64,000 nucleotides of DNA from Sulfurovaceae bacterium (GCA_028715055.1 JAQTLE010000002.1:124001-188000), one strand, 5' to 3'; shown: positions 44,915 to 53,077, counted from the stretch's first letter. The notes: generated by a model from the sequence alone, not told the origin. Program-made: numbers and translations.

Positions 44915-45318
44915 TAGTGCTTTTTTGGGATAAAAGTGTAATGCCGCGCCCGGTCTATCCTTTTACTAGAAAACCGCAGACACTGACTAGATATCTAGGC
45001 GGCGGATCTGCGAAACTCCAAAATGCAGTACGGCAGGCGGAATTTTTAGCAGAAGGAAATGAAAAGCAGGCCGCATTTGATGAATTTTTGGAAAATATAA
45101 ATTATGGAGCTGACAGATTTTTGATAGACCTGCGGCTAAATGGGCAGGAGAAGACGTATCTATGCAAGATATCGGATATCGATATCAAGCAAGACTACCC
45201 AACGCTATCCAATATCACGGCTACGCTCACGGTCTTGCCGGTAGAGTATTCTATAAATGCAAACGGCGAGTATGTAGTCGATGACACATACAACACGCCG
45301 ACAATCATCACAATTTAG
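44911..45318 (+). CDS. Tail protein, unknown
   Basis: 135 residues, starting MIVLFWDKSVMPRPVYPFTR, then AEFLAEGNEKQAAFDEFL. It overlaps the preceding gene by 4 bp. A short beta-type protein, probably a baseplate component; not recognised. Confidence 0.6.
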   Translation: MIVLFWDKSVMPRPVYPFTRKPQTLTRYLGGGSAKLQNAVRQAEFLAEGNEKQAAFDEFLENINYGADRFLIDLRLNGQEKTYLCKISDIDIKQDYPTLSNITATLTVLPVEYSINANGEYVVDDTYNTPTIITI

Positions 45319-45326
45319 GAGGTCAA

Positions 45327-47462
45327 ATGAGAACTATTATAGGAACACTGGAGAGGGTGGATGGGACACCGTCAGCGAACACGAAAATAACATTTACGCT
45401 GGTTAACGAAAGCAACAGAGTTATATCTAGCTTTATAGCTGAGACACATGAACAAGTTTATGGCTCTGCGGAAGTGACTACAGATGAAAATGGAGCGTTT
45501 AGCGTTTCGCTAGTTGAAAACACGCTTCTGTCTGATGAGACATATTATTTAGTCAAAACGGATAAGTCAGCAATACCTTCGTTTAGAGCAGCATTGGCAG
45601 CAGGCGCTGGAGATATAGATTGGTTAGAATTCAAAGCTAGTGGCGGCCCAATCGAGCCTGCGGTTTTAGACATCATCCAAACATATATCGATACCGCAGA
45701 AGCAGCAGCTACAATCTCTACAACCAAAGCAGGTGAAGCTTCTTTAGACGCAGAACAAACAGCTCTTGACCGAATAGCAACAGGCGAGGACAGGGTAGCT
45801 ACTGGACTTGACGCAGAACAAACAGCTCTTGACCGAATAGCAACAGGCGAGGACAGGGTAGCTACTGGACTTGACGCAGAACAAACAGCTCTTGACCGAA
45901 TAGCAACAGGCGAAGATAGAACCGCGTGTGGGGAATCTGCTCAAATAGTTTTAGACAATAAGCCGAACATTGACATCATTGCCGCTAACATAGATGTCAT
46001 AGAGAATCTATCCACGAACATAGATGAGATTATGGATGGAATAGTTTATACGATAGGCACAGCAGGACAAATAGGCTTTGGCGTTTCTCCAGCTAGAAAA
46101 GAGATATATGAAAAGTACGGGATGATACCTTTTGAGGGGCATACTAGCATGACTAGCCCGAACAGAGGTAAATATCTTCATGCGGCAAGTGGCTCTATAT
46201 TTTACTATATCCCAAAACATTACTATAAAACTACGGTAAATGAAAATCTATTTAGTGATGTCCCTATAGTCGGATATATACTAGATAGAAGCTTCATAAA
46301 TGCAGGAGTTGAGATAGAAGGTATATTCGTTTTTGGTTTTGGCGGCTCTAATAATGCTGGGAAACTAAGTGCTAGACAAGGATATGACCCAGTGAGCACA
46401 AATTCAGCTCACAATCCTATATCAGCTCTCACAGGAACTCCTGCCAACAACTATGGCGGTGCTTATAAGGCGGTAAAATCTTGTGACGCTAATGCTTGTG
46501 TGCAGACTGTGTGGGTAGATGCTATGCTAGCAAGACTTGCTATCGCGCATGGTAAATCAGCTACAACCCAAACCGCTTGTGCATATATGGATGTGAATCC
46601 TAAGCACCCAAAAGGGAATAACAATAACGCGCTCAAAGATGTTAACGATACTAGCGTGACTTTCACATCAAGCGGATATTCCAACTGTGCTCTGACTGGC
46701 TCAGGCGTTCCATTCGCTAAGACCACACATAATGGACAAGAGTGTGGTATCGCAGACCTTAATGGCAATATGTATCATGTGGCTGCTGGACTAACATACA
46801 AAGCAAGAACAGGGGCTACTGGCACATCTGGCACTAATGCAGTAGTTTTGACCGCTCATAAATATGCGGCAGGACAAAAAATAGCATTTGGCGGCACTCC
46901 TAGCACCGGGACTACATACAATACCGCATTATATATAGTCGATACTGTTGTGGATGCCAATAACTTCACTCTGACTACTAATTTGGAACGCAACATATTG
47001 GCAACGGATGGCATATATACGGGCAAAACCTTCTATATACTAAAAGAAAGCGTAGATATGACGGCAATCCTCGATGATAGCACTACCGCTGGAACTGGGG
47101 CATATGATATGAACTTATACGAACAGATAGATTTGTCTGATTTGATTTTTGATAATACCTTAATAAAATTAGGTAACGGCACAAATCAAGTGTACGGTTT
47201 TAGTACGGACAGAAGTAGTGCTGCATACAAGAGAGCTGCTATCGGGATACCTCTCGCAGGGGGAGTAAGTGCAGGGGGGACTACAGAGTTTGGGGATGAC
47301 GGATTATATAGATACCTCAGACACGACTTGGCTGTCATCGCCGGCGGCGCTTGGGACAATTCTTCCGCTGCCGGTGTGGGCAATGTGACTTTGTACCACT
47401 ATCGTACGGGGTCCGATAACGAGGTTGGGGTTCGCGCCTATATACCAGCGACCTTGTCATGA
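45327..47462 (+). CDS. Tail fibre / receptor-binding protein, DGR target with C-terminal variable region
   Basis: 711 residues. A beta-sandwich N-terminus (IIGTLERVDGTPSANTKITF) follows a tail-attachment pattern. Then comes a coiled coil built of a 21-residue repeat (about residues 140-200), and a C-terminal half with C-type-lectin/formylglycine-enzyme-like features. The last 42 residues are the variable region (IAGGAWDNSSAAGVG...VRAYIPATLS), matching the template at 47921-48027 with differences mostly at template adenines. It probably binds the host surface, with binding residues diversified by the reverse transcriptase. RBS aggaggtc. Confidence 0.88.
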   Translation: MRTIIGTLERVDGTPSANTKITFTLVNESNRVISSFIAETHEQVYGSAEVTTDENGAFSVSLVENTLLSDETYYLVKTDKSAIPSFRAALAAGAGDIDWLEFKASGGPIEPAVLDIIQTYIDTAEAAATISTTKAGEASLDAEQTALDRIATGEDRVATGLDAEQTALDRIATGEDRVATGLDAEQTALDRIATGEDRTACGESAQIVLDNKPNIDIIAANIDVIENLSTNIDEIMDGIVYTIGTAGQIGFGVSPARKEIYEKYGMIPFEGHTSMTSPNRGKYLHAASGSIFYYIPKHYYKTTVNENLFSDVPIVGYILDRSFINAGVEIEGIFVFGFGGSNNAGKLSARQGYDPVSTNSAHNPISALTGTPANNYGGAYKAVKSCDANACVQTVWVDAMLARLAIAHGKSATTQTACAYMDVNPKHPKGNNNNALKDVNDTSVTFTSSGYSNCALTGSGVPFAKTTHNGQECGIADLNGNMYHVAAGLTYKARTGATGTSGTNAVVLTAHKYAAGQKIAFGGTPSTGTTYNTALYIVDTVVDANNFTLTTNLERNILATDGIYTGKTFYILKESVDMTAILDDSTTAGTGAYDMNLYEQIDLSDLIFDNTLIKLGNGTNQVYGFSTDRSSAAYKRAAIGIPLAGGVSAGGTTEFGDDGLYRYLRHDLAVIAGGAWDNSSAAGVGNVTLYHYRTGSDNEVGVRAYIPATLS
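45747..45920 (+). repeat. 63-bp tandem repeat (three copies) in the tail fibre gene
   Basis: The unit starts gacgcagaacaaacagctct and repeats at 45747, 45810 and 45873. The first two are identical; the third degenerates near its end. Each encodes DAEQTALDRIATGEDRVATGL, a coiled-coil shaft element whose copy number sets shaft length. Confidence 0.9.
47334..47440 (+). repeat. DGR variable region (VR)
   Basis: Aligns to the template repeat at 47921-48027 without gaps. Over 110 columns there are 17 differences, 14 at template A. Affected codons are mostly AAT/AAC in the template; in VR they read as Ala, Asp, Thr, Tyr, His, Gly and Glu. The 3' end gttggggttcgcg is identical in both and is the likely initiation-of-mutagenic-homology segment. 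Confidence 0.93.
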
Positions 47463-47489
47463 GTGAACGATAGTGAACGGAGATAAAAC

Positions 47490-47885
47490 ATGGGCATAAA
47501 TAGCGAAGCGATTTTAAATCATAAGTTTTTGGAGATGGCAAAGCTGCTTAATGTATATCTCAATCATTTTCCAAAACATGAAAAATATGCACTCGCTAAT
47601 AATATTAGAAATACCGCGTACTGCATGTACGATCTTATCACTGAGTGTCAAAAAAGGTATTTTAAAAAAACATCATTGACGGAGCTTGATATCGTTCATG
47701 AGAAATTGAGAATGCAGATATATCTTGCAAACGAACTTGGATATTTTGGGTTCAAAGACGGGAAGGAGAGCCAACAGGCAAATAGTGTAAAAAGATTTAT
47801 AGCGCTAACCAAACTCATAGATGAACTTGGGCGAATGATCGGCGCATGGATCAATAAATTAAAAAATATGGCAAATTTTAAATGA
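47490..47885 (+). CDS. avd: DGR accessory variability determinant (Avd)
   Basis: 131 residues, four long helices, basic, no membrane segment (HEKYALANNIRNTAYCMYDL, then KRFIALTKLIDELGRMIGAW). Size, helix pattern and place between target gene and template match Avd, the four-helix-bundle pentamer that partners the DGR reverse transcriptase. Its stop overlaps the RT ORF ATG (ATGA). RBS ggag lies upstream. Confidence 0.87.
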   Translation: MGINSEAILNHKFLEMAKLLNVYLNHFPKHEKYALANNIRNTAYCMYDLITECQKRYFKKTSLTELDIVHEKLRMQIYLANELGYFGFKDGKESQQANSVKRFIALTKLIDELGRMIGAWINKLKNMANFK

Positions 47886-49147
47886 ATAACTTAGGGCAAC
47901 ATAGCAATATGAAAAATGAAGTCATCGCCGGCGGCAATTGGAACAATTCTTCCAATGCCGGTGTGGGCAATGTGAATTTGAACAACAATCGTACGAATTC
48001 CAATAACAATGTTGGGGTTCGCGACTTTATTTCCATGCCTGAAACATCAAGAGATGATACTGGAAATATAGGGGTATGTTGTCCTGCTAAAAGCGAAATC
48101 AAAAATACAAATAATCTTTTGAGTAACTTAGTTGAAAATCAGATTAAATCAAAACGAATAGGCAATTTATTTGAAAAAGCGTTTAGTGTAGAAAATCTAT
48201 ACCAGGCTTTTTTGGATGCTAGAAAAGGCAAAAGAAAAAAAAGAGCGACGCTGAATTTTGAGAAAAATCTAGGCACAGAGCTCTTGGATCTATATAGTGA
48301 GCTGCATGATGGGGATTATAAGACAAAACCATATAAGCAATTTAAAGTCTATGAACCCAAAGAGAGGGTAATCAATGCCCCTCATTTTAGAGACTTAGTG
48401 GTGCAGCATGCTATATATAGAGTTATTTATCCTATATTTGATAAGTCTTTTGCGGATACCAGCTATGCGTGTCGCAAAGGCGGGGGCACGCACAAGGCAA
48501 GTGCCTATACTCAAAAAGAGATGAGAAAGCATGACGGAGAGCTTTATTATGTGAAGCTTGATATTCGTAAATTTTTCTACAACATCGATAGAGAAATCCT
48601 GCGAAAACTTTTCGAGAAAAAAATAAAAGACAAAAAGTTTATAGAGATCATGATGCAGTTTGCAAATATGGACACGAGCAAAGGCATACCGATAGGTAAT
48701 CTTCTAAGCCAACTATACGCGCTGATATATATGAACCCCGTGGACCATTACGCAAAAAGAGAGCTAAAAGTGAAGTCATATGTCCGCTACGTAGATGATA
48801 TTGTGGCAATCGGGGTAACGCTTGATATTGCTAAAAATATAAAAAATAAAATAGAAAAATTCATACAAGATAAGTTGAACCTGGAATATTCTCACTGGAT
48901 GATCTCCAAAATAAAAAAAGGCATTAATTTTGTAGGGTACCGCACATGGAAAAGCGTGAAGTTTGTCCGGAAGCATAGTATGTACAAATTTAAAAAAGCA
49001 ATCAAAAAATCTCGTATTGAGTCAATAGTATCTCTGATAGGACACGCAAAGGGAACGGCGTCGACTTCGTATTTTAGATCACTGTTGGCTGAACATGAAA
49101 TTTTAAACCAAATACCAAAGAGGAGCCTAGCATGTTTAAATATGTAA
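47882..49147 (+). CDS. DGR reverse transcriptase (template repeat in its 5' part)
   Basis: 421 residues as given. The RT domain starts near residue 91 (KRIGNLFEKAFSVENLYQAF). Motif 3 is YVKLDIRKFFYNID, the DGR-type motif 4 is GIPIGNLLSQ (in place of QGxxxSP), and the catalytic box is RYVDDIVAIG. It uses the template RNA to make mutagenised cDNA that replaces VR. The ATG at 47882 is coupled to avd (ATGA) but would translate the template. An ATG at 48035 (MPETSRDD, 370 aa) starts after the template but lacks an RBS. The true start is uncertain. Confidence 0.92.
   Translation: MNNLGQHSNMKNEVIAGGNWNNSSNAGVGNVNLNNNRTNSNNNVGVRDFISMPETSRDDTGNIGVCCPAKSEIKNTNNLLSNLVENQIKSKRIGNLFEKAFSVENLYQAFLDARKGKRKKRATLNFEKNLGTELLDLYSELHDGDYKTKPYKQFKVYEPKERVINAPHFRDLVVQHAIYRVIYPIFDKSFADTSYACRKGGGTHKASAYTQKEMRKHDGELYYVKLDIRKFFYNIDREILRKLFEKKIKDKKFIEIMMQFANMDTSKGIPIGNLLSQLYALIYMNPVDHYAKRELKVKSYVRYVDDIVAIGVTLDIAKNIKNKIEKFIQDKLNLEYSHWMISKIKKGINFVGYRTWKSVKFVRKHSMYKFKKAIKKSRIESIVSLIGHAKGTASTSYFRSLLAEHEILNQIPKRSLACLNM
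47921..48027 (+). repeat. DGR template region (TR)
   Basis: Ungapped match to VR, with AAT/AAC-rich codons (GGNWNNSSNAGVGNVNLNNN when translated). AAY codons are the classical template design: adenine mutagenesis explores many residues without making stop codons. It lies between avd and the RT catalytic domain, as in the Bordetella phage BPP-1 arrangement. Confidence 0.93.
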
Positions 49148-49662
49148 CTTATACACCAGCGACCGACCAATACACCACACACTCTTTTGCAGAGTCAAAC
49201 GATAAATGCAAGGTACATAGATTTGATGTTCCGCTTGTATCTGTAGAGTGTGAAAACGAAAGTGACTTTAATGAGTTGATGGCAAGTCAAAATCCTATCA
49301 TCCAAGCAATTGAGATAACAAAAGAAGAGTTTGCAAGTGCGGTATCAGACAGCGCGCAAGTGCAAAGAATGTATGACAGAGCTAACGAGCTACTTAAAAA
49401 CTTAATGAAGCCTATTTCTAACAAATACTGTAAAGAGGAAAGGGATACTTGGGACAGTCAAAAAGAAGAAGCTAATGCTATTTTAGCAGGAGCTACTAAT
49501 ACAACAATATTAGGAACTTTAGCAACTGCCGAAGGAGCTACTATTCAAGAGTTTGCACAAGCCGTAGTGAGTAATAGAGCGAATTTTGAAGCGTTAAGTG
49601 CTAATGCTCTAGTGCAAAAAAGAGCTTTTTTGGCAGAGTTAAAAGCAGAGGTGGGGCTGTGA
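49132..49662 (+). CDS. Tail fibre assembly-like protein, unknown
   Basis: 176 residues. A first part of ~60 residues (YVTYTPATDQYTTHSFAESN), then a long helical part rich in Ala/Glu. It starts inside the RT end (16-bp overlap) with RBS gaggagcc. Position after the fibre/DGR block suggests a fibre chaperone, but the family is not recognised. Confidence 0.55.
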   Translation: MFKYVTYTPATDQYTTHSFAESNDKCKVHRFDVPLVSVECENESDFNELMASQNPIIQAIEITKEEFASAVSDSAQVQRMYDRANELLKNLMKPISNKYCKEERDTWDSQKEEANAILAGATNTTILGTLATAEGATIQEFAQAVVSNRANFEALSANALVQKRAFLAELKAEVGL

Positions 49663-50111
49663 AACTAGCATTTTATAAAGCATTTCAAAACCAAGCAACA
49701 TGGCTGGATATATTCATAGCACTTGTAACATTTGGCAGATATAGTCATGTGGAAATCGTGTTTAGTGACGGCATGTCGTTTTCAATCAGCCCTCGTGAAA
49801 AAGTCTGTAGATTTAAGCGGATAGACTTTAATCCTGATAACTGGGATTTTATAGAGCTCGTAGTTACCAAAAAAGAAGAAGATTATATTCGCGCAATGGA
49901 ATATAAATATCTTCATTGTACCTATGACTATATCGGAGCGATGACTTCTGCCACGCCTATCTGTCTACAAGTCAGTAGTGAAATGTTTTGCAGCGAACTA
50001 GCAACAGAGCTGATCCGCAATTCACTATCATATAGAAGGCTTAGGGATGGGTGCAGATATAGCCCAAATGCGTTATATAAAATCTTAGGAGGTGGCAGGT
50101 GGCAAAAATAA
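49659..50111 (+). CDS. Permuted NlpC/P60-like (papain-fold) amidase
   Basis: 150 residues. The His site FGRYSHVEIVFSDG precedes the Cys site EMFCSELATELIRN, the circularly permuted order of the YiiX/YaeF-type papain-like family. It may cut peptidoglycan peptides during entry or lysis, or modify lipids. It overlaps the upstream gene by 4 bp. Confidence 0.7.
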   Translation: MKLAFYKAFQNQATWLDIFIALVTFGRYSHVEIVFSDGMSFSISPREKVCRFKRIDFNPDNWDFIELVVTKKEEDYIRAMEYKYLHCTYDYIGAMTSATPICLQVSSEMFCSELATELIRNSLSYRRLRDGCRYSPNALYKILGGGRWQK

Positions 50112-50136
50112 AAGTAAATGAGGGGGGGGATATATA

Positions 50137-50391
50137 ATGGATTGGCAATGGGTAGCAGACGGGCTTTTCGCACTATCAGGTATATTGCTTGGGATGTTAT
50201 ATAGTGATGTGAGGAAAGATATGGCAAAACAGGACAAAGTACTTGACGCATTGACGGAAAAAATCCACGAAGTGGACAAGCTTGTAGCTGGAAACTATGT
50301 TCATAAAAATGATCTAAAAGAGATCACTAATGCTCTATTCAATAAATTAGAACTGATATGCGAAAAATTAGACAGAAAGGCAGATAAATGA
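50137..50391 (+). CDS. Small membrane protein with coiled coil (holin-region)
   Basis: 84 residues. One N-terminal transmembrane helix (WVADGLFALSGILLGMLYSD), then a charged helix with heptads. RBS gaggggggg. This topology matches antiholin/holin-associated proteins at the start of phage lysis cassettes. It overlaps the next gene by 4 bp. Confidence 0.6.
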   Translation: MDWQWVADGLFALSGILLGMLYSDVRKDMAKQDKVLDALTEKIHEVDKLVAGNYVHKNDLKEITNALFNKLELICEKLDRKADK

Positions 50392-50660
50392 AAAATTTAA
50401 AACGCGTGGCATTCGAGCTTTTGCTCTCGGTATTTATATTAGGATTGTTTTTTAGCGGTGGGTATGAGTTGGTACCGCCGGCTTTGCAGCTATTGGCTCT
50501 CAAAGTGGTATTAGTGTCAGTGGGCTTGCTCCATGCTCATGCTGCAGGGAAATTGCTTGTGAATACGACAGTAGATTGGACGGACGATTTTCATCCGGCC
50601 CATTTTGTAAGGATGGTGCTTTATGTGGTTGTACCTATTTGTTATTCTCTCGGCGGTTAG
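50388..50660 (+). CDS. Holin-like membrane protein
   Basis: 90 residues with three hydrophobic segments (VAFELLLSVFILGLFF; LQLLALKVVLVSVGLLHAHA; MVLYVVVPICYSLGG). It lies directly before and overlaps the lytic transglycosylase by 38 bp. This position is that of a holin releasing the endolysin, an inference from topology and context. Confidence 0.65.
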   Translation: MKNLKRVAFELLLSVFILGLFFSGGYELVPPALQLLALKVVLVSVGLLHAHAAGKLLVNTTVDWTDDFHPAHFVRMVLYVVVPICYSLGG

Positions 50661-51204
50661 TCTGAACGCCGGCACTGTCGGCAGGTGCCAGAGCTATGTT
50701 CAGGATGTGCGTAAGGCACACTGGGAGCAGTTCGGAGTAGATTACCCATATCAATATGGAGTAGCGCAGCTCCAGCAAGAATCCAATTGCAGAAATGTGT
50801 TATCTCTTGACGGTGTAGGATCGGAAGGATTGCCACAGATCACTTATCGACTTTGGCAAAAACCACTTGCATCGCATGGGGTGAAATCTATTCGTGCCAT
50901 TCCAGATCAGCTCAAGGCGCAAGCTATCATCATGCGGTCAGTATATCAGCCCAAATATGGGCTTTGGGTGACATACCAAGTCTATAATGGAGGAGGTTTG
51001 GTACTCAAAGAAATAGGGCGTGCAGGCGGAGAGGACTGGGGCAAGGCAAAGGCACAATGCCGTAGAGGGCAAAGCTGCTTTACATACAAGAACGGCAAAA
51101 GGGAATGCGTGAGCAATTGCGTTATCAACTATGACTATAGTAAAAAAATAGATCGATACGCGCAAAATTACGGAATGATCAAAACAAAATATAGATATTG
51201 GTAA
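50623..51204 (+). CDS. Lytic transglycosylase-type endolysin with signal peptide
   Basis: 193 residues. N-terminal hydrophobic leader (MWLYLFVILSAVSLNAGTVG), then an SLT/lysozyme-like domain with the catalytic Glu in QLQQESNCRN and SEGLPQITYRLW. Four later Cys (CRRGQSCF, CVSNC) could form disulfides in the periplasm. A secreted endolysin would need the holin less. Confidence 0.82.
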   Translation: MWLYLFVILSAVSLNAGTVGRCQSYVQDVRKAHWEQFGVDYPYQYGVAQLQQESNCRNVLSLDGVGSEGLPQITYRLWQKPLASHGVKSIRAIPDQLKAQAIIMRSVYQPKYGLWVTYQVYNGGGLVLKEIGRAGGEDWGKAKAQCRRGQSCFTYKNGKRECVSNCVINYDYSKKIDRYAQNYGMIKTKYRYW

Positions 51205-51216
51205 GGAGACTAGCCT

Positions 51217-51393
51217 ATGAAAACTATAATAATCAATCAATACGGAAAATACTTACAAGGTGCGGAATTTGACGAGATACTAGATGCCCACAATAAGGAT
51301 GTCACAACAGTTGTATTCCGGGATAAGAAAGTAAAAATTGTCGAGGTCACAAAAAATGACAACGAGCAAATTATCAAAGTGGAGATAGAGTGA
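51217..51393 (+). CDS. Small protein, 58 aa (too short for the ORF track)
   Basis: Encodes MKTIIINQYGKYLQGAEFDE and ends IIKVEIE. A compact alpha/beta protein with no known motif. RBS aaggaga, and its stop overlaps the next ATG (TGATG), so it belongs to the lysis operon. Confidence 0.55.
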   Translation: MKTIIINQYGKYLQGAEFDEILDAHNKDVTTVVFRDKKVKIVEVTKNDNEQIIKVEIE

Positions 51394-51779
51394 TGAATAA
51401 AATAAAACTATTTCTTAGTGCGGTACAAATGTACTTATGGATCGCGGTTGGTATTATTATCTTAGGGCAGGGGTTTTATATCTATACTCAAAACAAGGAC
51501 CTAGAGAGGAAGGACTTAGAGTATAAAGTTCTTATCGGACAGCATAAAAATCTAGCAGACGCAGTCGGGAAACAAAATAAAGCTATCGAAGGTATGGCAA
51601 TAGACGAAGCCAAAGCAAATAAGAAGTTTGAAGCAGCCAAGGCTAGTATCAAACAAACATATCAAGCTTTAGTAGATAAATATAAAAACACGCCTAAAGA
51701 CAAGCAATGCGAAATTATTATCGAGCAAAATCGCAAAGAGTACGAAGAGGACAAAGGAGTAGGCTATGAAGAGATTTGA
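51393..51779 (+). CDS. i-spanin, Rz-like
   Basis: 128 residues from the ATG at 51393; the ORF track uses a GTG one codon earlier. One N-terminal transmembrane helix (YLWIAVGIIILGQGFYIYT) and a long periplasmic coiled coil follow. It overlaps the lipoprotein gene below by 14 bp. Together they would fuse inner and outer membrane as the last lysis step. Confidence 0.7.
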   Translation: MNKIKLFLSAVQMYLWIAVGIIILGQGFYIYTQNKDLERKDLEYKVLIGQHKNLADAVGKQNKAIEGMAIDEAKANKKFEAAKASIKQTYQALVDKYKNTPKDKQCEIIIEQNRKEYEEDKGVGYEEI

Positions 51780-52020
51780 CATTATTATTTTTGTGATCGC
51801 TGCTATATCAGTATCGTTCTTGCTCTTTGGATGCAGCGAAAAAGTACCGCCAAACCCAACTGCACTAATCCCAGTCGAATGTCAATTCGCTCCGATACCT
51901 CCATTGAAGATGATGGTAGTTAATCCTAAAGACGATGTGGAGATTGATATGAGAATACATGAACAACGACACTTAATGCAAGAGACACTTAGGAAGTGCA
52001 AGAAAGCGAAAGCGAGTTAG
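51766..52020 (+). CDS. o-spanin, Rz1-like lipoprotein
   Basis: 84 residues. The signal peptide ends in a lipobox (SFLLFGCSEK), so Cys would be lipidated for outer-membrane anchoring. The Pro-rich stretch KVPPNPTALIPVE is typical of Rz1 proteins. It starts out of frame inside the Rz-like gene. Confidence 0.7.
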   Translation: MKRFDIIIFVIAAISVSFLLFGCSEKVPPNPTALIPVECQFAPIPPLKMMVVNPKDDVEIDMRIHEQRHLMQETLRKCKKAKAS

Positions 52021-52147
52021 TTCGCTTTGGGTAGTGATATCCAACAAATAATACAGCCGCCCTGGTGAACGACTGCAAAAATATTTTAATGATATTTTGC
52101 GCCAAAGTTCTTTTATATGGTCAAAATGTCATATTTTAAGGATATAG

Positions 52148-52945
52148 ATGCAGAAAAATATAAACACACCTTTTGGTTGGATAGGCGGAAAGAGTCAGCT
52201 CACAAGCGACATCATCAAAAAAATGCCGCAGCATAGTCTGTATGTAGAGGTGTTTGGTGGCTCCTTGGCCGTCCTTTATGCTAAAAATAGCCGGCACTCG
52301 TCTGGGTATCGAGAAATAGTCAATGATATAAACTCGGACCTGATAAATCTTCATAGGATCATACAAACACGGCCAGAGTCTCTAAGGCAGCAGCTGCACA
52401 GGATGTTGATCAGTAGAGAGGTGTTCTATGCCATAAGGCGAAAAAAATATCAACCACGCAATGATATAGAAAAAGCGGCATTTTATTTTTATTTATTGAG
52501 CCAAAGCTTTGGCAGCAAGGGCGATAATTTTGCCATGTCAGCCAAAACAAAAAGGCCCAAAGATATTTATAAGAGTTTTGATGTATGGTCGCGCCGGCTC
52601 AAATTTGTAACTATAGAAAATATGTCATTCGCAGAGCTGATCTCTACATACGATTGTGAAGATGCATTCTTTTATTGCGACCCTCCTTATGTGGGGACAG
52701 AGGATTATTATAAAAATACCGGCGGATTTGGAATAGATGAGCATACCAGGCTAAGAGATTGTTTGGCAGATATCAAAGGTAAATTTTTGGTAAGCTATAA
52801 CGACTGCGAGGTTGTGAGAGATTTGTATAAAAATTTCAATATAGAAAATACGAAGCAGATCAAATATACACTCAATGGGAAAGATAGCAAAAATATTAGT
52901 GAAGTTTTTATTACCAATTATAAAGTAAATACGTTGTTTATTTAG
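52148..52945 (+). CDS. DNA adenine methyltransferase (Dam-type, MT-A70/D12 class)
   Basis: 265 residues. The SAM-binding motif is NTPFGWIGGKSQLT, then VEVFGGSLAVL. The catalytic motif DPPY lies in FYCDPPYVGTEDY. It methylates adenine in a short target, unknown here. As the last phage gene before attR it may protect phage DNA or alter host expression in the lysogen. The 127-bp gap before it contains no gene. Confidence 0.88.
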   Translation: MQKNINTPFGWIGGKSQLTSDIIKKMPQHSLYVEVFGGSLAVLYAKNSRHSSGYREIVNDINSDLINLHRIIQTRPESLRQQLHRMLISREVFYAIRRKKYQPRNDIEKAAFYFYLLSQSFGSKGDNFAMSAKTKRPKDIYKSFDVWSRRLKFVTIENMSFAELISTYDCEDAFFYCDPPYVGTEDYYKNTGGFGIDEHTRLRDCLADIKGKFLVSYNDCEVVRDLYKNFNIENTKQIKYTLNGKDSKNISEVFITNYKVNTLFI

Positions 52946-53001
52946 TGTATAATGCAAAATATATTAGGGATAAAAACACTTAGTGGCACAATAAAACAAA
53001 G

Positions 53002-53022
53002 GTGTACCCAAAAGTGTACCCA
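53002..53022. promoter_or_regulatory. Probable integrase arm-type sites, right end
   Basis: gtgtaccca at 53002 and 53014, the same 12-bp spacing as on the left, within a larger inverted repeat agtggca / tgccact (52982-53030). It lies 40 bp from the attR core. Confidence 0.55.
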
Positions 53023-53062
53023 TTGCCACTTTCTGCCCCTAAAAAAGGGCAAGAGTGGATAA

Positions 53063-53077
53063 CTTATCGTCGCACCT
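53063..53077 (+). repeat. Prophage attR core
   Basis: cttatcgtcgcacct, identical to attL at 17359-17373. It is followed by ttttttatac, probably the original rnpB terminator tail now 35.7 kb from the gene. Confidence 0.9.

Larger units (their letters stand above)
17359..53077. mobile_element. Siphovirus-type prophage integrated in rnpB
   Basis: It is bounded by a perfect 15-bp direct repeat and carries a tyrosine integrase next to attL. It holds a full set of lysogeny, replication, packaging, head, tail, lysis and methylase genes and looks intact. HK97-type head genes, a frameshifted tail chaperone and an 1131-residue tape measure indicate a long-tailed phage. Its coding sequence looks GC-richer than the flanking host genes, suggesting recent arrival. 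Confidence 0.95.

Noticed and set aside
45747-45920. CRISPR-like regular repeat
   Set aside because: Units are contiguous, without spacers, and encode an in-frame coiled coil; it is a protein repeat. No CRISPR array or cas gene was seen.
49132-49662. A second DGR target after the RT
   Set aside because: No segment resembling TR is visible in this gene or in its neighbours; only one VR was found.
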